From: Streptomyces sp. NRRL F-4489
GTDB lineage: Bacteria > Actinomycetota > Actinomycetes > Streptomycetales > Streptomycetaceae
Assembly (NCBI RefSeq): GCF_001509485.1
Contig: NZ_LLZI01000229.1
Span: 1 to 56,430 of the forward strand
DNA: 56,430 nt
Direction of reading: 5' to 3'
The stretch's first letter is position 1. Each line of letters begins with the position of its first letter. A program made the translations under genes and the position numbers. This document shows positions 45,102 through 55,147 of this stretch, in pieces. Under the pieces are notes generated by a model, which saw only the letters and a list, made by a program, of their open reading frames with translations, did not search any database and had not been told where the DNA came from.

Positions 45102-46124
45102 ATGCTGATTGCTCAGCGCCCGTCGCTGACCGAAGAGGTCGTCGACGAGTACCGCTCGCGGTTCGTGATCGAGCCGCTGGAGCCCGGCTTCGGCTACACC
45201 CTCGGCAACTCCCTCCGCCGGACCCTGCTCTCCTCCATCCCGGGTGCGGCGGTCACGTCCATCCGCATCGACGGCGTGCTGCACGAGTTCACCACCGTGC
45301 CCGGCGTCAAGGAGGACGTCACCGACCTGATCCTCAACATCAAGCAGCTGGTCGTCTCCTCGGAGCACGACGAGCCGGTCGTGATGTACCTGCGCAAGCA
45401 GGGCCCGGGTCTGGTCACCGCCGCCGACATCGCCCCGCCGGCCGGTGTCGAGGTGCACAACCCCGACCTGGTCCTGGCCACGCTGAACGGCAAGGGCAAG
45501 CTGGAGATGGAGCTGACCGTCGAGCGCGGTCGCGGCTACGTCTCCGCGGTGCAGAACAAGCAGGTCGGCCAGGAGATCGGCCGGATCCCGGTCGACTCGA
45601 TCTACTCGCCGGTGCTCAAGGTCACGTACAAGGTCGAGGCGACCCGTGTCGAGCAGCGCACCGACTTCGACAAGCTGATCGTCGACGTCGAGACGAAGCA
45701 GGCCATGCGGCCGCGCGACGCCATGGCGTCGGCCGGCAAGACCCTGGTCGAGCTGTTCGGTCTGGCGCGTGAGCTGAACATCGACGCCGAGGGCATCGAC
45801 ATGGGCCCGTCCCCGACGGACGCCGCCCTCGCCGCCGACCTGGCGCTGCCGATCGAGGAGCTGGAGCTGACCGTCCGCTCCTACAACTGCCTCAAGCGCG
45901 AGGGCATCCACTCCGTGGGTGAGCTCGTGGCGCGGTCCGAGGCGGACCTGCTCGACATCCGCAACTTCGGTGCGAAGTCGATCGACGAGGTCAAGGCGAA
46001 GCTGGCCGGTATGGGCCTGGCGCTGAAGGACTCGCCTCCCGGGTTCGACCCGACCGCCGCCGCCGACGCGTTCGGCGCGGACGACGACGCGGACCAGGGG
46101 TTCGTGGAGACCGAGCAGTACTGA
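45102..46124 (+). CDS. rpoA: DNA-directed RNA polymerase subunit alpha
   Basis: The 340-aa alpha subunit. The N-terminal domain (about 1-230) dimerises and scaffolds beta and beta-prime, with [20 protein letters not shown] near residue 30. The C-terminal domain (about 245-315) binds UP elements and activators, with [18 protein letters not shown] and [13 protein letters not shown]. The tail after residue 315 is acidic. GAAGGAA precedes the ATG. A very stable hairpin follows. Confidence 0.98.
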   Translation: MLIAQRPSLTEEVVDEYRSRFVIEPLEPGFGYTLGNSLRRTLLSSIPGAAVTSIRIDGVLHEFTTVPGVKEDVTDLILNIKQLVVSSEHDEPVVMYLRKQGPGLVTAADIAPPAGVEVHNPDLVLATLNGKGKLEMELTVERGRGYVSAVQNKQVGQEIGRIPVDSIYSPVLKVTYKVEATRVEQRTDFDKLIVDVETKQAMRPRDAMASAGKTLVELFGLARELNIDAEGIDMGPSPTDAALAADLALPIEELELTVRSYNCLKREGIHSVGELVARSEADLLDIRNFGAKSIDEVKAKLAGMGLALKDSPPGFDPTAAADAFGADDDADQGFVETEQY

Positions 46125-46135
46125 GCCGAGCTCTT

Positions 46136-46167
46136 CCGGCCCGGGCGCCTTCGGGCGCCCGGGCCGG
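46136..46167 (+). terminator. UUCG-capped hairpin between rpoA and rplQ
   Basis: A perfect 14-bp GC stem (46136-46149 with 46154-46167) capped by TTCG starts 12 bases after rpoA. It is likely a terminator or attenuator, or protects the rpoA mRNA 3' end. Confidence 0.75.
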
Positions 46168-46251
46168 CGTACGACTTCCGCGGGGCGGCCGCCTCGTGGG
46201 AACTGACACCGGTACCTGATACGGCCGGTGCAGCGATGAAGGAGATACACC

Positions 46252-46740
46252 ATGCCGAAGCCCACCAAGGGTGCCCGTCTGGGCGGCAGCGCGGCGCACG
46301 AGAAGGCGCTCCTGCGCAACCTGGCGACCAGCCTGTTCGAGCACGGCCGCATCACCACGACCGAGGCCAAGGCCCGTCGTCTGCGCCCGTTCGCGGAGCG
46401 CCTGGTGACCAAGGCGAAGAAGGGCGACCTGCACAACCGCCGCCAGGTCATGGAGCTGGTCACGGACAAGAGCGTCGTGCACACGCTCTTCACCGAGATC
46501 GCGCCGCGGTTCGCGGAGCGTCCGGGTGGCTACACCCGTATCACCAAGATCGGCAACCGCCGCGGTGACAACGCCCCCATGGCCGTCATCGAGCTGGTCG
46601 AGGGCGAGATCGCCAAGAAGGCCACCGTCGCCGAGGCCGAGGCCGCGGCGAAGCGCGCGGTGAAGGAGGCCGACGAGGCCGCCGCCGCGAAGGCCGACGA
46701 GGCCGCCGAGGCTCCGGCCGAGGAGAACAAGGACGCCTGA
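46252..46740 (+). CDS. rplQ: 50S ribosomal protein L17
   Basis: A 162-aa bL17 at the bottom of the large subunit. It begins [20 protein letters not shown]. The conserved core ends near residue 117, and the rest is an Ala/Glu/Lys-rich acidic helical tail ([20 protein letters not shown]) that is absent in E. coli. AAGGAGATA gives one of the best ribosome sites in the window. A terminator follows. Confidence 0.97.
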   Translation: MPKPTKGARLGGSAAHEKALLRNLATSLFEHGRITTTEAKARRLRPFAERLVTKAKKGDLHNRRQVMELVTDKSVVHTLFTEIAPRFAERPGGYTRITKIGNRRGDNAPMAVIELVEGEIAKKATVAEAEAAAKRAVKEADEAAAAKADEAAEAPAEENKDA

Positions 46741-46756
46741 CGTCCCGGTTTCGCGT

Positions 46757-46790
46757 GAGCGGGTCCGTCCCTCCGGGGGCGGGCCCGCTT
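46757..46790 (+). terminator. terminator of the alpha cluster
   Basis: A 14-15 bp hairpin (46757-46771 with 46776-46790, some G-T pairs) with a TCCG tetraloop, followed by TTCGTG, lies 17 bases after rplQ. Confidence 0.82.
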
Positions 46791-46822
46791 TCGTGTGCGG
46801 CGGGCCTGAGAGGATTGCTGGT

Positions 46823-47674
46823 GTGAGTGACGAAGTGGAGCCCGGGTTCGTCCGGGTGCGGCTGGACCTGTCGTACGACGGCACGGACTTCTCCGGGTGG
46901 GCCAAGCAGCGGGCGCGGCGCACGGTCCAGGGGGAGGTGGAGGACGCCCTGCGGACGGTGACGCGGTCCGCGGAGACCTACGAGCTCACCGTGGCCGGGC
47001 GGACCGACGCCGGGGTGCACGCGCGCGGCCAGGTGGCCCATGTGGACCTGCCGGCGGAGCTGTGGGCCGAGCACGGCGACAAGCTGCTGCGGCGGCTGGC
47101 CGGGCGGCTGCCCAAGGACGTCCGGGTGTGGCGGGTCGCCGAGGCGCCGTACGGCTTCAACGCGCGGTTCTCGGCGATCTGGCGGCGGTACGCGTACCGG
47201 GTCACCGACCGGCGCGGCGGCGTCGATCCGCTGCTGCGCGGGCACGTGCTGTGGCACGACTGGGATCTGGACGTGGCGGCGATGAACGCCGCGTCGCAGG
47301 CGCTGCTGGGGGAGCACGACTTCGCGGCGTACTGCAAGCGGCGGGACGGCGCGACGACGATCCGCACGCTCCAGGAGCTGAGCTGGGAGCGGGGCGCGGA
47401 CGGGATCGTCACGGCGACGGTCCGGGCGGACGCGTTCTGCCACAACATGGTGCGGTCGCTGGTGGGCGCGCTGCTGTTCGTCGGCGACGGGCACCGGCCG
47501 GTGGACTGGCCGGGGAAGGTGCTGGCCGCCGGGGTGCGGGACTCCGCGGTGCATGTCGTCCGGCCGCACGGGCTGACGCTGGAGGAGGTCGGCTATCCGG
47601 CCGATGAGCTGCTCATGGAGCGCAACCGCGCGGCGCGCAACAAGCGGACGCTGCCGGGGGCCGGCTGCTGCTGA
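46823..47674 (+). CDS. truA: tRNA pseudouridine synthase A
   Basis: A 283-aa enzyme that makes pseudouridine at positions 38-40 of tRNA anticodon arms. The catalytic Asp62 lies in [13 protein letters not shown]. The C-terminal half has [14 protein letters not shown] near residue 210. GTG 46823 follows GAGAGG and begins just before the conserved [16 protein letters not shown]. It lies 82 bases after rplQ beyond a terminator, so it may rely on its own promoter or on read-through. Confidence 0.95.
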   Translation: MSDEVEPGFVRVRLDLSYDGTDFSGWAKQRARRTVQGEVEDALRTVTRSAETYELTVAGRTDAGVHARGQVAHVDLPAELWAEHGDKLLRRLAGRLPKDVRVWRVAEAPYGFNARFSAIWRRYAYRVTDRRGGVDPLLRGHVLWHDWDLDVAAMNAASQALLGEHDFAAYCKRRDGATTIRTLQELSWERGADGIVTATVRADAFCHNMVRSLVGALLFVGDGHRPVDWPGKVLAAGVRDSAVHVVRPHGLTLEEVGYPADELLMERNRAARNKRTLPGAGCC

Positions 47675-47683
47675 GCCGGCCCC
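47657..47683. terminator. bidirectional terminator, truA / membrane protein
   Basis: GGGGCCGGCT (47657-47666) pairs with AGCCGGCCCC (47674-47683), overlapping the truA stop, between convergent genes. Confidence 0.65.
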
Positions 47684-47692
47684 GGCCGGGCG

Positions 47693-48565
47693 TCAGGAGG
47701 TCTGGCCGGCCTTCCGGCGGGCCTCCTTCAGCTGCTCCTCGGCGGCCTTGGCGGCCTGGTCCTTGCCGCGCTGGCTGATCTGGGTGAAGGCGTAGCCGCC
47801 GCCGTCCCGGCTGATCTGCTGGGCGGCGGGGGCGCTGGCCGTGACGTCCTTGCCGCTGGTGAAGCCGGCGATGGTGAAGTACGCGTAGCGGCCGGTGGCG
47901 TTGGTGGTCATCAGGCACTTGCTGCCCTGGCAGAACTCCGCGGGGACGCCGCCGCCGGCCAGCGGCTTGAGGTTGGGCTTGCCCTCGTTCATCACCGCGG
48001 CGGCCTGGGCGGGGGAGTCGAAGACCGCGACGCCGATGGTGACCGCCACGCCGCCCTTGGCGTACGTGGCGCGCAGCAGCTTGCGGCAGCCGTTGTGGGT
48101 GAGCGAGGAGACCAGGGGGCCCTGGGCGGCGGCGGTGCAGTCGGTGACGGCGTCGGTGGCGGTGCGCGGGTAGCTGTGCTCGCCGACGACCATGGTCTGC
48201 TGCGGGAAGAGGGTGGCCGGGGTGAGCGGCGCGGTGTCCTTCTTCGGATCGGAGATGTAGTCCCGCGGGTTGGGCGGGGGCGGGACCGAGACGTCGGGGA
48301 AGGACGGCTTGTCGTCCGGCACCACGGCGGAGCCGGAGGCGGCGGGCTTGGCGGTGGGGCCGCCGTCGGGGGAGCCGCCGCTGCTGATCACCGCGGCGGC
48401 GACGATGCCGGCGATCGCCAGGGCCGCGACCGCACCGCCGCCGATCATCAGCCAGCGCTTGCGGCGGGCGCGCGCCTCGCTCTCCTCGGCGAGCGCCTCC
48501 CAGTTCGGAGTGGATCCCCCGGGGCCCTCGAACGGCCCCCCTTGCCCAAAGCTCATGCCGGGCAT
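47693..48565 (-). CDS. single-pass membrane protein of unknown function
   Basis: A 290-aa protein. A short cytoplasmic N terminus ending in basic ARARRKRW (31-38) is followed by one membrane helix (about 39-60), then a Pro/Ser/Gly linker to about 110 and an extracytoplasmic domain. That domain has four cysteines (143, 160, 212, 217) that could form two disulfides. A charged Lys/Glu helix ends the protein. The start could instead be Met4. I do not recognise the domain. It interrupts the rplQ-truA-rplM order on the opposite strand. Confidence 0.78.
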   Translation of the reverse strand: MPGMSFGQGGPFEGPGGSTPNWEALAEESEARARRKRWLMIGGGAVAALAIAGIVAAAVISSGGSPDGGPTAKPAASGSAVVPDDKPSFPDVSVPPPPNPRDYISDPKKDTAPLTPATLFPQQTMVVGEHSYPRTATDAVTDCTAAAQGPLVSSLTHNGCRKLLRATYAKGGVAVTIGVAVFDSPAQAAAVMNEGKPNLKPLAGGGVPAEFCQGSKCLMTTNATGRYAYFTIAGFTSGKDVTASAPAAQQISRDGGGYAFTQISQRGKDQAAKAAEEQLKEARRKAGQTS

Positions 48566-48669
48566 CCTAATGGGCGGGTCCGGCGCCGCGGGGGGCGGAG
48601 CGGGTGCGGATCCGGGCCGGTTCCGGGGGCCGGGCGGGGGCGGGGGCGCACGCGTGTCCGGGGCGCGTT

Positions 48670-48699
48670 TTGACCCGTACGGGGGCGGGTCGGTATCCT
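48670..48699 (+). promoter_or_regulatory. rplM-rpsI promoter
   Basis: TTGACC (48670-48675) and TATCCT (48694-48699) are separated by 18 bases. The leader would be about 200 nt. The 343-base interval from 48566 to 48908 also holds short inverted repeats (such as CTCACGTGAG at 48732-48741) but no gene. Confidence 0.65.
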
Positions 48700-48908
48700 G
48701 CGAGTTCGTTATGCGTATGGGCTTGCTCTATCTCACGTGAGGGGCCTTACGCCGGCTTTCCGGGCCGCTGACCAGCGGCGGACGATCGGGTTGCGTCGCC
48801 CGTAGTGCCGTCTCACTGTGTGAGCAGCTCTGGCGCCAGTACAGGACCCTTCTCCCCGGTCCGCACGGATCAGGGGGATACCCCAACTCACGAAGCGAAG
48901 GCTACGAC

Positions 48909-49352
48909 GTGCGTACGTACAGCCCCAAGCCCGGCGATGTTCAGCGCCAGTGGCACATCATCGACGCCCAGGATGTGGTTCTGGGCCGCCTGGCCAGCCA
49001 GGCCGCCTCCCTCCTGCGGGGTAAGCACAAGCCGGTTTACGCCCCTCACGTTGACACCGGTGACTTCGTCATCATCATCAACGCCGACAAGGTGCACCTC
49101 TCCGGCAACAAGCGCACCCAGAAGATGGCGTACCGCCACTCCGGCTACCCGGGCGGTCTGCGCTCGGTCCGTTACGACGAGCTGCTGGCGAAGAACCCCG
49201 AGAAGGCCGTCGAGAAGGCCATCAAGGGCATGCTTCCCAAGAACACCCTCGGCCGTCAGATGCTCTCGAAGCTGAAGGTCTACGCGGGTGCCGAGCACCC
49301 GCACGCTGCGCAGCAGCCGGTCCCGTTCGAGATCACCCAGGTCGCGCAGTAA
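48909..49352 (+). CDS. rplM: 50S ribosomal protein L13
   Basis: A 147-aa uL13, an early-assembly 23S rRNA binder. It reads [20 protein letters not shown] at the start and has the conserved [22 protein letters not shown] precedes the GTG start. It forms the classical two-gene unit with rpsI 42 bases downstream. Confidence 0.97.
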   Translation: MRTYSPKPGDVQRQWHIIDAQDVVLGRLASQAASLLRGKHKPVYAPHVDTGDFVIIINADKVHLSGNKRTQKMAYRHSGYPGGLRSVRYDELLAKNPEKAVEKAIKGMLPKNTLGRQMLSKLKVYAGAEHPHAAQQPVPFEITQVAQ

Positions 49353-49394
49353 GTCCCGGCCACCCCAAGACGACAGAGAATCTGAGGAAGCATC

Positions 49395-49898
49395 GTGGCT
49401 GAGACCACCCCCGAGATCCCGCTGGACGAGGTCGAGCAGTACACCACCGAGTCGGAGGCCGTGGAGACGGAGTACACCTCCGAGTCCGTCGCGTCCCGCT
49501 TCGGCGAGCCGCAGCCGGCCGCCGGCCTGGGCCGCCGCAAGAACGCCATCGCCCGCGTCCGGATCGTTCCGGGCACCGGCCAGTGGAAGATCAACGGCCG
49601 CACCCTTGAGGGCTACTTCCCGAACAAGGTGCACCAGCAGGAAGTCAACGAGCCCTTCAAGGTGCTCGAGCTGGAGAACCGCTACGACGTCATCGCCCGC
49701 ATCGCCGGCGGCGGCATCTCCGGCCAGGCCGGCGCGCTGCGCCTGGGCGTGGCCCGTGCGCTGAACGAGGCGGACGTGGACAACAACCGCCCCGCCCTGA
49801 AGAAGGCCGGGTTCCTCAAGCGCGACGACCGTGCGGTCGAGCGCAAGAAGGCCGGTCTGAAGAAGGCCCGCAAGGCTCCGCAGTACAGCAAGCGCTAA
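49395..49898 (+). CDS. rpsI: 30S ribosomal protein S9
   Basis: A 167-aa uS9 whose C-terminal tail ([18 protein letters not shown]) reaches P-site tRNA. Residues 1-38 are an acidic extension rich in Glu and Thr, seen in actinobacterial S9 but not E. coli. The core begins near [26 protein letters not shown] precedes the GTG start. A terminator closes the operon. Confidence 0.97.
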   Translation: MAETTPEIPLDEVEQYTTESEAVETEYTSESVASRFGEPQPAAGLGRRKNAIARVRIVPGTGQWKINGRTLEGYFPNKVHQQEVNEPFKVLELENRYDVIARIAGGGISGQAGALRLGVARALNEADVDNNRPALKKAGFLKRDDRAVERKKAGLKKARKAPQYSKR

Positions 49899-49923
49899 TC
49901 GCTGCCTGCTTGTACGTCACGTT

Positions 49924-49957
49924 CGCCCCGGCGGCACCGCTGTGTGCTGCCGGGGCG
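49924..49957 (+). terminator. terminator of rplM-rpsI
   Basis: A 13-bp stem with one G-T pair (49924-49936 with 49945-49957) and an 8-base loop lies 26 bases after rpsI and is followed by TTCTCG. Confidence 0.82.
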
Positions 49958-50023
49958 TTCTCGTAGGCACCCCGGTGGCGGGCGCCCGGGGCGGCGCCTG
50001 GTGGAACGCAATGGAGGACAGCA

Positions 50024-51382
50024 GTGGGACGACTCTTCGGCACGGACGGTGTGCGCGGTGTCGCCAACGCGGATCTGACGGCGGAGCTGGCGCTCGGCCT
50101 CTCGGTCGCGGCGGCGCACGTGCTGGCCGAGGCCGGGACGTTTGAGGGGCACCGGCCGGTGGCCGTGGTCGGGCGGGATCCGCGGGCGTCGGGGGAGTTC
50201 CTGGAGGCCGCGGTGGTGGCCGGCCTGGCCAGTGCCGGGGTGGACGTGCTGCGGGTGGGCGTGCTGCCGACCCCGGCGGTGGCGTACCTGACCGGGGCGC
50301 TCGGCGCGGACCTGGGCGTGATGCTCTCGGCCAGCCACAACCCGATGCCCGACAACGGCATCAAGTTCTTCGCCCGGGGCGGCCACAAGCTCGCCGACGA
50401 GCTGGAGGACCGGATCGAGCGGACGTACCGGGCGCACAGCTCCGGTGAGCCGTGGGACCGGCCGACCGGCGGCGGCGTGGGCCGGGTCACCGACTACGAC
50501 GAGGGGTTCGACAAGTACGTCGCGCACCTGGTCGGGGTGCTGCCCAACCGCCTGGACGGGCTGAAGATCGTCATCGACGGGGCGCACGGCGCGGCGGCCC
50601 GGGTCTCCCCGGAGGCGTTCGCGCGGGCCGGGGCCGAGGTGATCACGATCGGCACCGAGCCGGACGGGCTCAACATCAACGACGGCTGCGGCTCCACCCA
50701 CCTGGCCAAGCTGCGGGCCGCGGTGGTCGAGCACGGCGCGGACCTCGGTGTCGCGCACGACGGGGACGCCGACCGCTGCCTGGCCGTGGACCACACCGGC
50801 AACGAGGTCGACGGCGACCAGATCCTTGCCGTCCTCGCGCTCGGCATGCGGGAGGCCGGCACGCTGCGGCAGAACACCGTCGTGGCCACCGTCATGTCCA
50901 ACCTCGGCTTCAAGCTCGCCCTGGAGCGGGCCGGTATCGCGCTGGTGCAGACCGCGGTCGGCGACCGGTACGTGCTGGAGGAGATGAAGGCGCACGGCTT
51001 CGCGCTGGGCGGTGAGCAGTCCGGGCACGTCATCGTGCTGGACCACGCCACCACCGGCGACGGCACGCTGACCGGTCTGATGCTGGCGGCCCGGGTCGCC
51101 GCGACCGGGCGGCCGCTGGCCGAGCTGGCCGGGGTGATGGAGCGGCTGCCGCAGATCCTCATCAACGTCCCGGACGTCGACAAGTCGCGGGTGGCCACCT
51201 CCCCGGAGCTGGCCACCGCGGTCGGCGAGGCGGAGCGGGAGCTGGGCGCCACCGGGCGGGTGCTGCTGCGGCCGTCCGGGACCGAGCCGCTGGTGCGGGT
51301 GATGGTCGAGGCGGCCGACATCGAGCAGGCGCGGGCGGTCGCGGAGCGGCTGGCCGACGCGGTCAAGACGGCGCTGGGCTGA
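50024..51382 (+). CDS. glmM: phosphoglucosamine mutase
   Basis: A 452-aa alpha-D-phosphohexomutase that converts glucosamine-6-phosphate to glucosamine-1-phosphate for UDP-GlcNAc and peptidoglycan synthesis. The phosphorylated serine is Ser104 in [13 protein letters not shown]. The Mg2+ loop is DGDADR near residues 247-252, the sugar loop GGEQSGH near 330, and the phosphate-binding [12 protein letters not shown] near 425. GGAGGA precedes the GTG start. It works with GlmS 1.5 kb downstream. Confidence 0.97.
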   Translation: MGRLFGTDGVRGVANADLTAELALGLSVAAAHVLAEAGTFEGHRPVAVVGRDPRASGEFLEAAVVAGLASAGVDVLRVGVLPTPAVAYLTGALGADLGVMLSASHNPMPDNGIKFFARGGHKLADELEDRIERTYRAHSSGEPWDRPTGGGVGRVTDYDEGFDKYVAHLVGVLPNRLDGLKIVIDGAHGAAARVSPEAFARAGAEVITIGTEPDGLNINDGCGSTHLAKLRAAVVEHGADLGVAHDGDADRCLAVDHTGNEVDGDQILAVLALGMREAGTLRQNTVVATVMSNLGFKLALERAGIALVQTAVGDRYVLEEMKAHGFALGGEQSGHVIVLDHATTGDGTLTGLMLAARVAATGRPLAELAGVMERLPQILINVPDVDKSRVATSPELATAVGEAERELGATGRVLLRPSGTEPLVRVMVEAADIEQARAVAERLADAVKTALG

Positions 51383-51400
51383 CGGCCCGGCAGGTGCGTG

Positions 51401-51436
51401 CGGCGGCGGTCCCGGAGGTTTCCGGGGCCGCCGCCG
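51401..51436. terminator. bidirectional terminator, glmM / coaA
   Basis: A 16-bp stem with one G-T pair (51401-51416 with 51421-51436) and a GGTT loop lies between the convergent glmM and coaA genes. Confidence 0.85.
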
Positions 51437-51442
51437 GCCGTT

Positions 51443-52438
51443 TCACAGCTTCCGCAGGGAGAGCCTCTGGACCTTGTGGTCCGGGCCCTTGCGCAGGACG
51501 AGGCTGGCGCGGCTCCGGGTGGGGGCCACGTTCTGCTCCAGGTTGGGCTTGTTGATGGTGCGCCACATCAGGCGGGCGTAGTCCAGCGCCTCCTCCTCGG
51601 AGACCTGGGTGTACTTGCGGAAGTACGAGCACGGGTCCTGGAAGGCGGTCTGGCGCAGTTTGCGGAAGCGGCCGAGGTACCACTGCTCGATGTCCTCGGT
51701 GCGGGCGTCGACGTAGACCGAGAAGTCGAAGAAGTCGGCCAGGCCCAGCCGGGTGCGGCCGTCCTTGCCGGGCAGGGCCGGCTGGAGGACGTTGAGGCCC
51801 TCGACGATGAGGATGTCGGGGCGCTGCACGGTGAGCCGCTCGCCGGGCACGATGTCGTAGACCAGGTGCGAGTAGACGGGGGCGGTGACCTCCGCGCGGC
51901 CGGCCTTCACATCCGCCACGAAGCGGGTCAGGGCGCGGCGGTCGTAGGACTCCGGGAAGCCCTTGCGGGACATCAGGCCGCGCCGGTGGAGTTCGGCGTT
52001 GGGGTAGAGGAAGCCGTCGGTGGTGACCCGCTCCACGCGCGGGTGCTCGGGCCAGCGGGCCAGCAGCGCCTGGAGGAGCCGGGCGGTGGTGGACTTGCCG
52101 ACCGCGACGCTGCCCGCCACGCCTATCACGAACGGCGTGCCGGGCTGGGAGCCGTGGCCGTTGCCGGCGTCGCCCAGGAAGGTGTTGAGCGCGCCGCGGA
52201 GGTTGCTGGTGGCGCCCACGTAGAGGTTGAGCAGCCGGGACAGCGGGAGGTAGACGTCGCGGACCTCGTCGAGGTCGATGACGTCGCCCAGGCCGCGGAG
52301 CCGTTCCACCTCCTCGGCGGTCAGCGGGAGCGGGGTCTTCTCCCGCAGGGCGCTCCACTCCGCGCGCGTCAGGTCGACGTACGGCGAGCTGTCGGTGCGG
52401 CGTCGTTGCGGATCCGTCGTCAGGGACACACGGCCCAT
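51443..52438 (-). CDS. coaA: type I pantothenate kinase
   Basis: A 331-aa P-loop kinase that phosphorylates pantothenate in the first, rate-setting step of coenzyme A synthesis. The Walker A motif [12 protein letters not shown] is at residues 106-117. [14 protein letters not shown] lies near 136, RKGFPESYD near 156 and [13 protein letters not shown] near 205, the last at the substrate site. ATG 52438 gives the usual length; GTG at 52429 is an alternative. The open frame continues far upstream only because of GC bias. CoaA supplies the CoA from which AcpS (54722) takes its phosphopantetheine. Confidence 0.95.
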   Translation of the reverse strand: MGRVSLTTDPQRRRTDSSPYVDLTRAEWSALREKTPLPLTAEEVERLRGLGDVIDLDEVRDVYLPLSRLLNLYVGATSNLRGALNTFLGDAGNGHGSQPGTPFVIGVAGSVAVGKSTTARLLQALLARWPEHPRVERVTTDGFLYPNAELHRRGLMSRKGFPESYDRRALTRFVADVKAGRAEVTAPVYSHLVYDIVPGERLTVQRPDILIVEGLNVLQPALPGKDGRTRLGLADFFDFSVYVDARTEDIEQWYLGRFRKLRQTAFQDPCSYFRKYTQVSEEEALDYARLMWRTINKPNLEQNVAPTRSRASLVLRKGPDHKVQRLSLRKL

Positions 52439-52587
52439 TGTCCGGGGCCGGGCGCGGGCGGCCCCCGGCGGGGTGGGTCCGAAGGGCCCGGGCCGTCCGG
52501 ACCCCGGGCGGTGGTGCCGCCGCGGCCCGGAAAACGGTATTTTCGGACCGGTGCGGCAGGGGGCCGCCGGGACACAGGGGGGTCGGC

Positions 52588-52845
52588 GTGCGGGCACGCC
52601 TGCGGGAACTGCTGCGCGAGCGCGCCCGGGAGCGCCGGCTGCGCGCGGCCGCCGCCCGGGCCGGGGCGGCGGGCTTCGCGGCCCGCGTCCACGCCGAGCT
52701 GGCCGAGGAGCTGCCGGACGCGGACCTCGGCGAGGATCTGTCGGATTTCCTGGACCACCACGAGCCCGGCGCGGACCCGGAGGCGGACGCGGAACTGCGC
52801 GCCCGGGTGCGCGAGGCGCGGGACCGGATCGCTCGCGGGTATTGA
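52588..52845 (+). CDS. small charged protein of unknown function
   Basis: An 85-aa protein rich in Arg, Ala, Glu and Asp. The first half ([20 protein letters not shown]) should form a basic amphipathic helix. The second half is acidic ([20 protein letters not shown]). CAGGGGGGTC precedes the GTG start, and its third-position GC pattern is consistent with coding. It is divergent from coaA and ends 25 bases before glmS. No family is recognised; it could be a small regulatory or scaffold protein. Confidence 0.6.
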   Translation: MRARLRELLRERARERRLRAAAARAGAAGFAARVHAELAEELPDADLGEDLSDFLDHHEPGADPEADAELRARVREARDRIARGY

Positions 52846-52870
52846 GAACGCCCCGGCGTAGGCTGCCCCC

Positions 52871-54718
52871 ATGTGCGGAATCGTGGGATACGTGGGCGGG
52901 CAGAGCGCCCTTGAGGTGGTGCTCGCGGGGCTGAAGCGGCTGGAGTACCGCGGCTACGACTCGGCCGGTGTCGCGGTGCTCGCGGACGGCGGGCTGGCCG
53001 CGGCCAAGAAGGCCGGCAAACTCGCCAACCTGGAGAAGGAACTGGCCGACCGCCCGCTGCCCACCGGCACGGTCGGCATCGGCCACACCCGGTGGGCCAC
53101 GCACGGCGCCCCCACCGACGCCAACGCCCATCCGCACCTGGACAACGCCGGCCGGGTCAGCGTCGTGCACAACGGCATCATCGAGAACTTCGCCGCGCTG
53201 CGCGCCGAACTCACCGACCGGGGCCACGCGTTGGCGTCCGAGACCGACACCGAGGTGGTGGCCCACCTGCTCGCCGAGGCGTACTCCTCGTGCGGGGAGC
53301 TGGCCGAGGCGATGCGGCAGGTGTGCCGGCGGCTCCAGGGCGCGTTCACGCTGGTCGCGGTGCACGCCGACGCCCCGGACGTGGTGGTCGGCGCGCGCCG
53401 CAACTCGCCGCTGGTGGTGGGGCTCGGCGAGGACGAGGCGTTCCTGGCCTCGGACGTGGCGGCGTTCATCGCGTACACCCGGGAGGCCGTCGAGCTGGGC
53501 CAGGACCAGGTCGTGGAGGTGCGCCGGGACGGGGTCGCGGTCACCGACTTCGACGGCGCGCCCGCCGAGGTCCGGCCGTACCACGTCGGCTGGGACGCCT
53601 CGGCCGCCGAGAAGGGCGGCTACGACTACTTCATGCTCAAGGAGATCGCCGAGCAGCCGAAGGCGGTCGCCGACACCCTGCTGGGCCGGGTGGACGACGC
53701 CGGGGTGCTGTCGCTGGACGAGGTGCGGATCGCGCCGGCGGTGCTGCGCGAGGTCTCCAAGGTCGTCATCGTGGCCTGCGGGACCGCGTACCACGCCGGG
53801 ATGATCGCCAAGTACGCCATCGAGCACTGGACGCGGATCCCCTGCGAGACCGAGCTGGCCAGCGAGTTCCGCTACCGCGACCCGATCCTGGACGACCGCA
53901 CGCTGGTCATCGCCATCAGCCAGTCCGGGGAGACCATGGACACCCTGATGGCGCTGCGGCACGCCCGCGAGCAGGGCGCGCGGGTGCTGGCCATCTGCAA
54001 CACCAACGGCTCGACCATCCCCCGCGAGTCCGACGCGGTGCTCTACACGCACGCCGGGCCCGAGGTGGCGGTGGCCTCCACCAAGGCGTTCCTGACCCAG
54101 CTGGTCGCGGTCTACCTCGTCGCGCTGTACCTGGGGCAGGTGCGCGGCACGAAGTGGGGCGACGAGATCCGGGACGTGGTGCGCGAACTGGCCGCGATCG
54201 GCGGGCGGGTGCGGGAGGTGCTGGGCACCATGGAGCCGGTCCGGGAGCTGGCCCGTTCGCTGGCGGACAAGGACACCGTGCTGTTCCTGGGCCGGCACGT
54301 CGGCTACCCGGTGGCGCTGGAGGGCGCGCTCAAGCTCAAGGAGCTGGCGTACATGCACGCCGAGGGGTTCGCGGCCGGCGAGCTCAAGCACGGGCCGATC
54401 GCGCTCATCGAGGAGGACCTGCCGGTCGTGGTGGTCGTCCCCTCGCCGCGCGGCCGGTCGGTGCTGCACGACAAGATCGTCTCCAACATCCAGGAGATCC
54501 GGGCCCGCGGCGCCCGCACCATCGTCATCGCCGAGGAGGGCGACGAGGCCGTGGTGCCGTACGCCGACCACCTCGTCCGGATCCCGCGCACGCCGGTGCT
54601 GCTCCAGCCGCTGGTCGCCTCCGTGCCGCTGCAGGTCTTCGCCTGCGAACTGGCCACCGCCCGCGGCAACGAGGTCGACCAGCCGCGCAACCTCGCCAAG
54701 TCCGTGACGGTGGAGTGA
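52871..54718 (+). CDS. glmS: glutamine-fructose-6-phosphate aminotransferase (isomerizing)
   Basis: A 615-aa enzyme that makes glucosamine-6-phosphate from fructose-6-phosphate and glutamine, the entry step to UDP-GlcNAc. The N-terminal Ntn-hydrolase glutaminase starts with the nucleophile Cys2 ([10 protein letters not shown]). Two SIS sugar-isomerase domains follow (ACGTAYHAG near 300, SQSGETMDT near 354). The C-terminal end reads [11 protein letters not shown]. No clear ribosome site precedes ATG 52871; TAGGCT lies six bases upstream, so a leaderless transcript is possible. No ribozyme-like leader is evident. Confidence 0.97.
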   Translation: MCGIVGYVGGQSALEVVLAGLKRLEYRGYDSAGVAVLADGGLAAAKKAGKLANLEKELADRPLPTGTVGIGHTRWATHGAPTDANAHPHLDNAGRVSVVHNGIIENFAALRAELTDRGHALASETDTEVVAHLLAEAYSSCGELAEAMRQVCRRLQGAFTLVAVHADAPDVVVGARRNSPLVVGLGEDEAFLASDVAAFIAYTREAVELGQDQVVEVRRDGVAVTDFDGAPAEVRPYHVGWDASAAEKGGYDYFMLKEIAEQPKAVADTLLGRVDDAGVLSLDEVRIAPAVLREVSKVVIVACGTAYHAGMIAKYAIEHWTRIPCETELASEFRYRDPILDDRTLVIAISQSGETMDTLMALRHAREQGARVLAICNTNGSTIPRESDAVLYTHAGPEVAVASTKAFLTQLVAVYLVALYLGQVRGTKWGDEIRDVVRELAAIGGRVREVLGTMEPVRELARSLADKDTVLFLGRHVGYPVALEGALKLKELAYMHAEGFAAGELKHGPIALIEEDLPVVVVVPSPRGRSVLHDKIVSNIQEIRARGARTIVIAEEGDEAVVPYADHLVRIPRTPVLLQPLVASVPLQVFACELATARGNEVDQPRNLAKSVTVE

Positions 54719-54721
54719 GCG

Positions 54722-55090
54722 GTGATCATCGGGGTGGGTATCGACGTCGCGGAGATCGACCGCTTCGACGCGGCGCTGCGGCGGACGCCGGAGCTGGCGC
54801 ACCGGCTGTTCATCGAGGCGGAGCTGACGCTGCCGAGCGGTGAGCGGCGCGGCATCGCCTCGCTGGCGGCGCGGTTCGCCGCGAAGGAGGCGGTGGCCAA
54901 GGCGCTGGGCGCGCCGGGCGGGCTGCACTGGACGGACGCCGAGGTGTACGTGGAGGACAGCGGGCAGCCGCGGCTGCGGGTGCGCGGCACGGTCGCGGCC
55001 CGGGCCGCGGAACTGGGCGTGCGGTCCTGGCATGTGTCGCTCAGTCATGACGCGGGGGTGGCGTCGGCGGTGGTGGTCGCGGAGGGGTGA
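54722..55090 (+). CDS. acpS: holo-[acyl-carrier-protein] synthase
   Basis: A 122-aa phosphopantetheinyl transferase that activates acyl carrier protein of fatty-acid synthesis using CoA. It begins [14 protein letters not shown] with the metal ligand Asp8. It has the second conserved motif [15 protein letters not shown], whose Glu is the other ligand, and [12 protein letters not shown] near the end. GTG 54722 is three bases after glmS, so the two are translated together. An nnr-type gene follows 57 bases later. Confidence 0.96.
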   Translation: MIIGVGIDVAEIDRFDAALRRTPELAHRLFIEAELTLPSGERRGIASLAARFAAKEAVAKALGAPGGLHWTDAEVYVEDSGQPRLRVRGTVAARAAELGVRSWHVSLSHDAGVASAVVVAEG

Positions 55091-55147
55091 GCCGGGCCGG
55101 GGGTGGCGCGCGGTCCGGCGGTGGGGGCGCGGTGTGACACTGGCCGC

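Noticed and set aside
48732..48741. CTCACGTGAG upstream of rplM as a second parS
   Set aside because: Only the CACGTG centre matches; the required TTT/AAA flanks are absent.
52500..52870. glmS riboswitch-ribozyme upstream of glmS
   Set aside because: The upstream region is occupied by a small reading frame and only 25 bases separate it from glmS; no ribozyme core is visible.
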